Part shown: piece by piece, positions 60,014-64,000 of the stretch
How the letters are laid out: each line of letters starts with the position of its first letter
Numbering within the stretch: position 1 is the stretch's first letter
From: an uncultured Lachnospiraceae bacterium
GTDB taxonomy: Bacteria > Bacillota > Clostridia > Lachnospirales > Lachnospiraceae
NCBI GenBank assembly: GCA_910585605.1
Contig: CAJUFL010000002.1
Location: forward strand, 62,001 to 126,000
Direction: 5' to 3'
DNA: 64,000 nt
The notes under the pieces: generated by a model
What the model was told of the DNA's origin: nothing
What the model saw: only the letters and a program-made list of their open reading frames with translations
Databases searched by the model: none
Position numbers and translations under genes: made by a program

Positions 60014-63000
60014 CATACGTATCTCTTTATCAAGAGCAAATGAGTAGAGATATGTTTCCGAAACCGTAAGCCCCGTCAGTTGTTCTAATGTATCTTTGTA
60101 ATAAAGAAGCTGCGTTTTGTAACGCTCTACCAGCAGTTCTTCCTGCCCCTCCCTGATATGGTCTGTCTTATAATCTAATAGAATCAATTTGTCTCCCTCC
60201 CGAAAATACGCATCAATAATTCCCTGTACAACAATTGGCATATCTGAACTTTCCTGACTCACCTTCCCTGTAAGCCTCTCAGCCGGAACTCCGATTACAA
60301 ACTGCTTTTCTTTATACAGATTTCCCTTTTGGGCCGCCTCTCTCATCCGCTTTCCAATACCTGACTGAACAAATGCAAATATCTTATCATCTGTAATAAA
60401 TGTCTCTGTCTCCTGAGGGACCCGTCCTTCTTTACGCATAGCCTCTAATGCCTGACACACCTGTTCCCTGCTCTCTACTTCTACATGATCCAGTAATTCC
60501 ATTGTCTTATGCATCCATGTACCTTTCCCGGCTGCATCCATCGGTTTATCTCCTGCAAGGAAATGAGGGAGTGGTGCCGTATAATCCTGTTGCAGAATGG
60601 AGGTTCGTTTTATCACATCAGACGGCTCATAATCCGTCTCATAAATTCTTTTAATTTCCGTAACCGATAGTTTCGATTTTTGATGAGTAAATAATTCTTC
60701 CGGATATCCCCATGAAAGCCTTTTTTCTATCTCTTCCATTTTCAATGCCGGTGTTGCTTTCAGTTCTTCTATCCTTCCATGCTTATCAACCTGCCTGTAC
60801 AGATTAGACTGCACATGATGAACTGCCATACTTCTAAAATCATATACATCTGCCTGGAAATGAATGTCCGGATATTTCAGTGTAACAGACAAGTCATACT
60901 CCGCTGAAATGATATTTTCTCCCTTTTTATCCATTCTCTTTCTTACCTTTTTCATCACATCATGAAATACACTGTTGCGGATAAAAGAAACAGTAATCAG
61001 ATCCAGATAGTTTCTGGCAGTGTGAACAATGCTGTAAGAAAGCTTTATCGCATTCCGCCTGCTTACCGTTTCATACTTTTTAACCAGTGCTGGAACATCT
61101 GCTGTAACACCTGTCATAATCAATTTTTCCTTAGCTCTGGTCAGTCCAACATAAAAAATTCTCAACTCCTCAGCAATACTTTCCGTTACCATCAAAGAAG
61201 CAAACGCTTTTCTGACAAAAGTATCATTTCCACATCTTTTTTTGGTATTTACATATTTCGCCCCAATATAATAGTCAGAATGAATGATCAACGGTGTTTT
61301 CGTATCCATCAGATTAAAATTCTTACCTGTTCCTGATAAAAAAACAACAGGAAATTCCAGTCCTTTACTCTTATGAATACTCATAATCCGTACCACATCT
61401 TCACTACTTTCCGGTACCGGGTCTCCGCCCAGTGTGATTGCCTTTTTCTGAAGCTTATCCACAAATATAAGAAAATCAAAAAGCGTCTGAAAAGTACCAT
61501 TTTCAAACCGACCAGTTTCACCTAAAAACAAATCCAGATTCCTTATTCTTTGTCTGCCTTCCGGCATTGCCTCTACATAATAATAATATCCTGTATCATA
61601 ATAGATATCCTCTAAAAGCTGTCTGATTGCCACATAAGACTTTCTCTCCTGCAGCTTTTCTATCAATGCAACAACATCCCTGCATTTCGGGCATAACGTA
61701 TCTAAAATATAAATTTTATAATCCGCAAGTGCTTCTTCTATGATACGCTGTACCAAATTGATATCACTTTCCCTTAATATTGAGTCAGTTATTGAATTAT
61801 CATCCTGATGATTCTCTCTGCCAGCTTCCTCGTTATATTCTGACAATATCTTTACAACTTCGTATATATACTTTTTTTTCTTCCTTTCCTTTCCTATTCC
61901 CTGCTTGATCAAGGCAAGTATCGACAATTCCTCACTGGTTAATTTTCCAAAATATCCTCTTAAAACTGCTGCTGTTTCCACATCATTATGCGGATTATCT
62001 ATTACCCTTAAAAGACTTAAAATCATGCGGATTTCTACAGTGTCAAAATATCCGGTTTCATTCTGTACCCTGACCGGTATATCATGACTCATCAAAACCT
62101 CCGAAAAAATCTGCTGAAAACTTGCCGGTGCCCGGAATAAAATGACGATATCCCGAAAGCTTACGTCCCGCAGGCGGGTTTTCCCATCTTCATCTGTTTT
62201 GTCATCCGTCACCTGCAATGGGGCACTGCCATCTCTCCCCATCAGCTTTTCAATCTTTCCTGCCACCATCGCAGCTTCCAGCTCCATTTTCCCAATATCC
62301 TCTAAATTTTCATCCAGATTTTCCTCTTTCTCGCTGCTCATTTCCTCATCACCGGCATTTAAGAAATCAAAATCCTTACTCTCCCCTAACAGCAGCTCCA
62401 CAGTGTCATCCGGTATGCTGAGAAAATCTTTTCCCGGCACCAAAGCCTCTTCTTCATTATATTCTATGCTCCCAAGATCTTCACCCATAATCTGGTAAAA
62501 CATATAATTAATCGTCTCTAATACATTAGCACGGCTGCGGAAATTATTTTTAAGCAAAAGTTTACGGCATGGACTTCCTTCCTCTGTATCATAGCTATGG
62601 TATTTGTCCATAAACAAATCCGGTCTTGCCATACGGAAACTATAAATGCTCTGTTTCACATCTCCTACCATAAAAATATTATGAATTCCCTGGTCAGCTT
62701 TCGAAACACATTTTAAAATCGCTTCCTGTAAATAATTACTATCCTGATATTCATCAATCAAGATTTCCTTAAAATCCTCCGCCATTTCCCTTCCAATCAT
62801 GCTGGAAACCGGTTCTCCTGCATCATCATATTTTTCACATAATACCTTTAATGCAAAATGCTCCACATCACTGAATTCCAGCAATCCTTTTTCCAGTTTT
62901 CTCTGTAAAAAATCCTCCCTGAAGGTATCGGTAACATCTAATAAAGCAGCAAGCATCGGTTCCTGCTTTTGGAACTGCCCAAGTACCATTTCAAAAGGCA

Positions 63001-63940
63001 GGGTAAAAGCACTAAGCAATGATTGAATCTGTTTTTTATAATCATCTCTCACCCTCTTAATGCAGTCAGCAATATCTTCATCATATTCACCCTTTTTCCC
63101 TCTTCCGATATTGGCAAATTTCATCTGTGCCAAATCTGCAAACCGGGAATAAGATTGTGCTGAAATAATGTCTTCCACCAGCATAAGATCCGATAAAAGT
63201 GCCTTTTCCATATAAACAGGACCATCTATATCTCCCGCCCATTTTAAAGCCTCTAAGATTTTCCCCTTTATTCCTTCTGCCGTACCATGAATCTCTTTAA
63301 AATACTGTTTCACAAAAGGAAGTGCCAAAAAATCTTCCTCCGTCTCTATATGTAAAGAAATCTTCGCCTGTTGTATCCACTCTTCGGGACGTGGATAACT
63401 GGAACAGACCTCATAGATTTTCAATATATATTCCTCTACTCTGGTATCTTCTTTATCAGCTGAAAATGCATCCGAAAAATCCACAAATTCTGGTTTTTTA
63501 TCATATGCTGCTTCTATCACGCTTTCCAGTACTTCTTCCCTTAAAAGTCCTATTTCCCCTGCTTCTCCAATTCGAATCCCAGGGTCAATCCCCAATACAT
63601 GAAAATGCTCTTTTACCACCTGATAACAAAAACTATCTATAGTCAAAATATTAGCCCTGTTTATATAATTCAGCTGCTTCAGATAATGTTCATTCTCTGG
63701 TTCTTCTATCAGCTTTTCTTCTATCGCTTTTGCAATCTTATCCCTCATTTGAGCTGCCGCTGCCTTCGTAAAAGTAACTACTAGAAGTTCGTCAATATCA
63801 ATAGGATTTTCTTTATCTGATATCATCCGTATAATCCGCTCTACCAGTACCGCAGTCTTGCCGGAACCTGCCGCAGCAGATACCAGTAAATTACAATTCC
63901 TGGCATTTATGATCTTTATCTGGTCTGGTGTCCAGTTCAT
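60008..63940 (-). CDS. addA: AddAB helicase-nuclease subunit A
   Basis: A 1310-residue UvrD-like helicase: Walker A SAAAGSGKTAVLVERII (about 22-38), motif Ia LLVVTFTKAAAAQMRDKI, motif II IDEYQDSN, and late motifs VVRIMSIHKSKGLEFPVVF and RIFYVGLTRAKEKLIM. The RecB-type nuclease domain at the C-terminus has the GIIDAYF...LILLDYKTD acidic pair. It processes double-strand DNA ends for recombination with AddB. It overlaps the upstream gene end by 4 bp. Confidence 0.96.
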   Translation of the reverse strand: MNWTPDQIKIINARNCNLLVSAAAGSGKTAVLVERIIRMISDKENPIDIDELLVVTFTKAAAAQMRDKIAKAIEEKLIEEPENEHYLKQLNYINRANILTIDSFCYQVVKEHFHVLGIDPGIRIGEAGEIGLLREEVLESVIEAAYDKKPEFVDFSDAFSADKEDTRVEEYILKIYEVCSSYPRPEEWIQQAKISLHIETEEDFLALPFVKQYFKEIHGTAEGIKGKILEALKWAGDIDGPVYMEKALLSDLMLVEDIISAQSYSRFADLAQMKFANIGRGKKGEYDEDIADCIKRVRDDYKKQIQSLLSAFTLPFEMVLGQFQKQEPMLAALLDVTDTFREDFLQRKLEKGLLEFSDVEHFALKVLCEKYDDAGEPVSSMIGREMAEDFKEILIDEYQDSNYLQEAILKCVSKADQGIHNIFMVGDVKQSIYSFRMARPDLFMDKYHSYDTEEGSPCRKLLLKNNFRSRANVLETINYMFYQIMGEDLGSIEYNEEEALVPGKDFLSIPDDTVELLLGESKDFDFLNAGDEEMSSEKEENLDENLEDIGKMELEAAMVAGKIEKLMGRDGSAPLQVTDDKTDEDGKTRLRDVSFRDIVILFRAPASFQQIFSEVLMSHDIPVRVQNETGYFDTVEIRMILSLLRVIDNPHNDVETAAVLRGYFGKLTSEELSILALIKQGIGKERKKKKYIYEVVKILSEYNEEAGRENHQDDNSITDSILRESDINLVQRIIEEALADYKIYILDTLCPKCRDVVALIEKLQERKSYVAIRQLLEDIYYDTGYYYYVEAMPEGRQRIRNLDLFLGETGRFENGTFQTLFDFLIFVDKLQKKAITLGGDPVPESSEDVVRIMSIHKSKGLEFPVVFLSGTGKNFNLMDTKTPLIIHSDYYIGAKYVNTKKRCGNDTFVRKAFASLMVTESIAEELRIFYVGLTRAKEKLIMTGVTADVPALVKKYETVSRRNAIKLSYSIVHTARNYLDLITVSFIRNSVFHDVMKKVRKRMDKKGENIISAEYDLSVTLKYPDIHFQADVYDFRSMAVHHVQSNLYRQVDKHGRIEELKATPALKMEEIEKRLSWGYPEELFTHQKSKLSVTEIKRIYETDYEPSDVIKRTSILQQDYTAPLPHFLAGDKPMDAAGKGTWMHKTMELLDHVEVESREQVCQALEAMRKEGRVPQETETFITDDKIFAFVQSGIGKRMREAAQKGNLYKEKQFVIGVPAERLTGKVSQESSDMPIVVQGIIDAYFREGDKLILLDYKTDHIREGQEELLVERYKTQLLYYKDTLEQLTGLTVSETYLYSFALDKEIRMF

Positions 63941-64000
63941 GCATTTTCACCCCCATTCTCTTCCTTTTTCAAGATAATATTCTTTGCCTCATTTTTATCC
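63937..64000 (-). CDS. C-terminal tail of the gene upstream of addA (probably addB)
   Basis: Reading backward from a TGA overlapping the addA ATG, the frame stays open to the window edge (DKNEAKNIILKKEENGGENA). Only 20 residues are visible, so identity rests on the near-universal addB-addA order and the 4-bp overlap. The addA ribosome site GGGGGTG lies inside it. Confidence 0.5.
   Translation of the reverse strand, partial: DKNEAKNIILKKEENGGENA

Noticed and set aside
1..64000. CRISPR arrays, tRNA or rRNA genes, intact insertion sequences, integrases
   Set aside because: None was seen on either strand; repeated sequences present are regulatory repeats, one 60-bp dispersed element and collagen triplets.

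Overview
The window looks like a chromosomal segment from a motile, spore-forming, AT-rich member of the Lachnospiraceae (Roseburia/Agathobacter/Eubacterium-like Clostridia). The evidence is a complete spoIIAA-spoIIAB-sigF operon, a spoVAA-AB-AC operon behind a textbook forespore promoter, a flagellin lysine-N-methylase (FliB), several c-di-GMP proteins, DUF3021/LytTR modules, and a set of soluble low-complexity proteins of a kind seen mainly in that family. There are no rRNA or tRNA genes, no CRISPR array and no intact insertion sequence.

Layout. 1-2.2 kb: edge of an ABC-class ATPase, two small proteins, and a self-regulated HTH/DUF3169 pair with duplicated operators. 2.2-6 kb: Na/Pi cotransporter and a LytTR regulatory module (CPBP protein, LytTR, membrane partner). 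6-15 kb: a frameshifted exported protein, aspS with a T-box leader, a sugar-sensor/GGDEF fusion, fliB, proB and a DHH phosphoesterase. 15-16.7 kb: spoVA genes. 16.8-24 kb: two EAL proteins interleaved with three soluble proteins of the special class. 24-32 kb: an ECF-sigma/ABC unit, a HEAT-like protein, a phosphoesterase and a second LytTR module with an ABC transporter. 32.5-34.3 kb: a SirTM sirtuin plus macrodomain pair (reversible protein ADP-ribosylation). 34.3-40 kb: four more special-class proteins, a decayed two-component pair and an intact LytTR regulator whose receiver has lost its phospho-acceptor aspartate. 40-47.3 kb: BlaI/M56 pair, spoIIA operon, TPR protein, folC, queF. 47.3-60 kb: a BceAB peptide exporter and its BceRS two-component system, separated by about 8 kb of accessory genes (cfa, collagen-like protein with glycosyltransferase, beta-propeller and zinc-ribbon proteins). 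60-64 kb: addA and the tail of addB.

Main discovery. Five promoters (about 19.4, 22.2, 36.6, 39.1 and 40.0 kb) combine a CCGATA -10 element, resembling the flagellar sigma-28 box, with a LytTR-type repeat of the form CAYRAAATGACYAT. The repeat lies at a constant 30-31 bp in all five. They drive the orphan D-to-N LytTR regulator itself, a crippled receiver/kinase pair, and soluble proteins without signal peptides, one of which begins like the hook-filament junction protein FlgL. I infer a dispersed LytTR regulon, possibly tied to motility, for proteins that may leave the cell through the flagellar export apparatus.

Other points of interest are two more LytTR modules with 21-22 bp direct repeats, paired TGTAA-N9-TTACA operators on the SirTM promoter, a T-box whose acceptor-pairing base does not fit tRNA-Asp, and three independent single-base losses that split genes. 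Those losses may be real pseudogenes or homopolymer sequencing errors.
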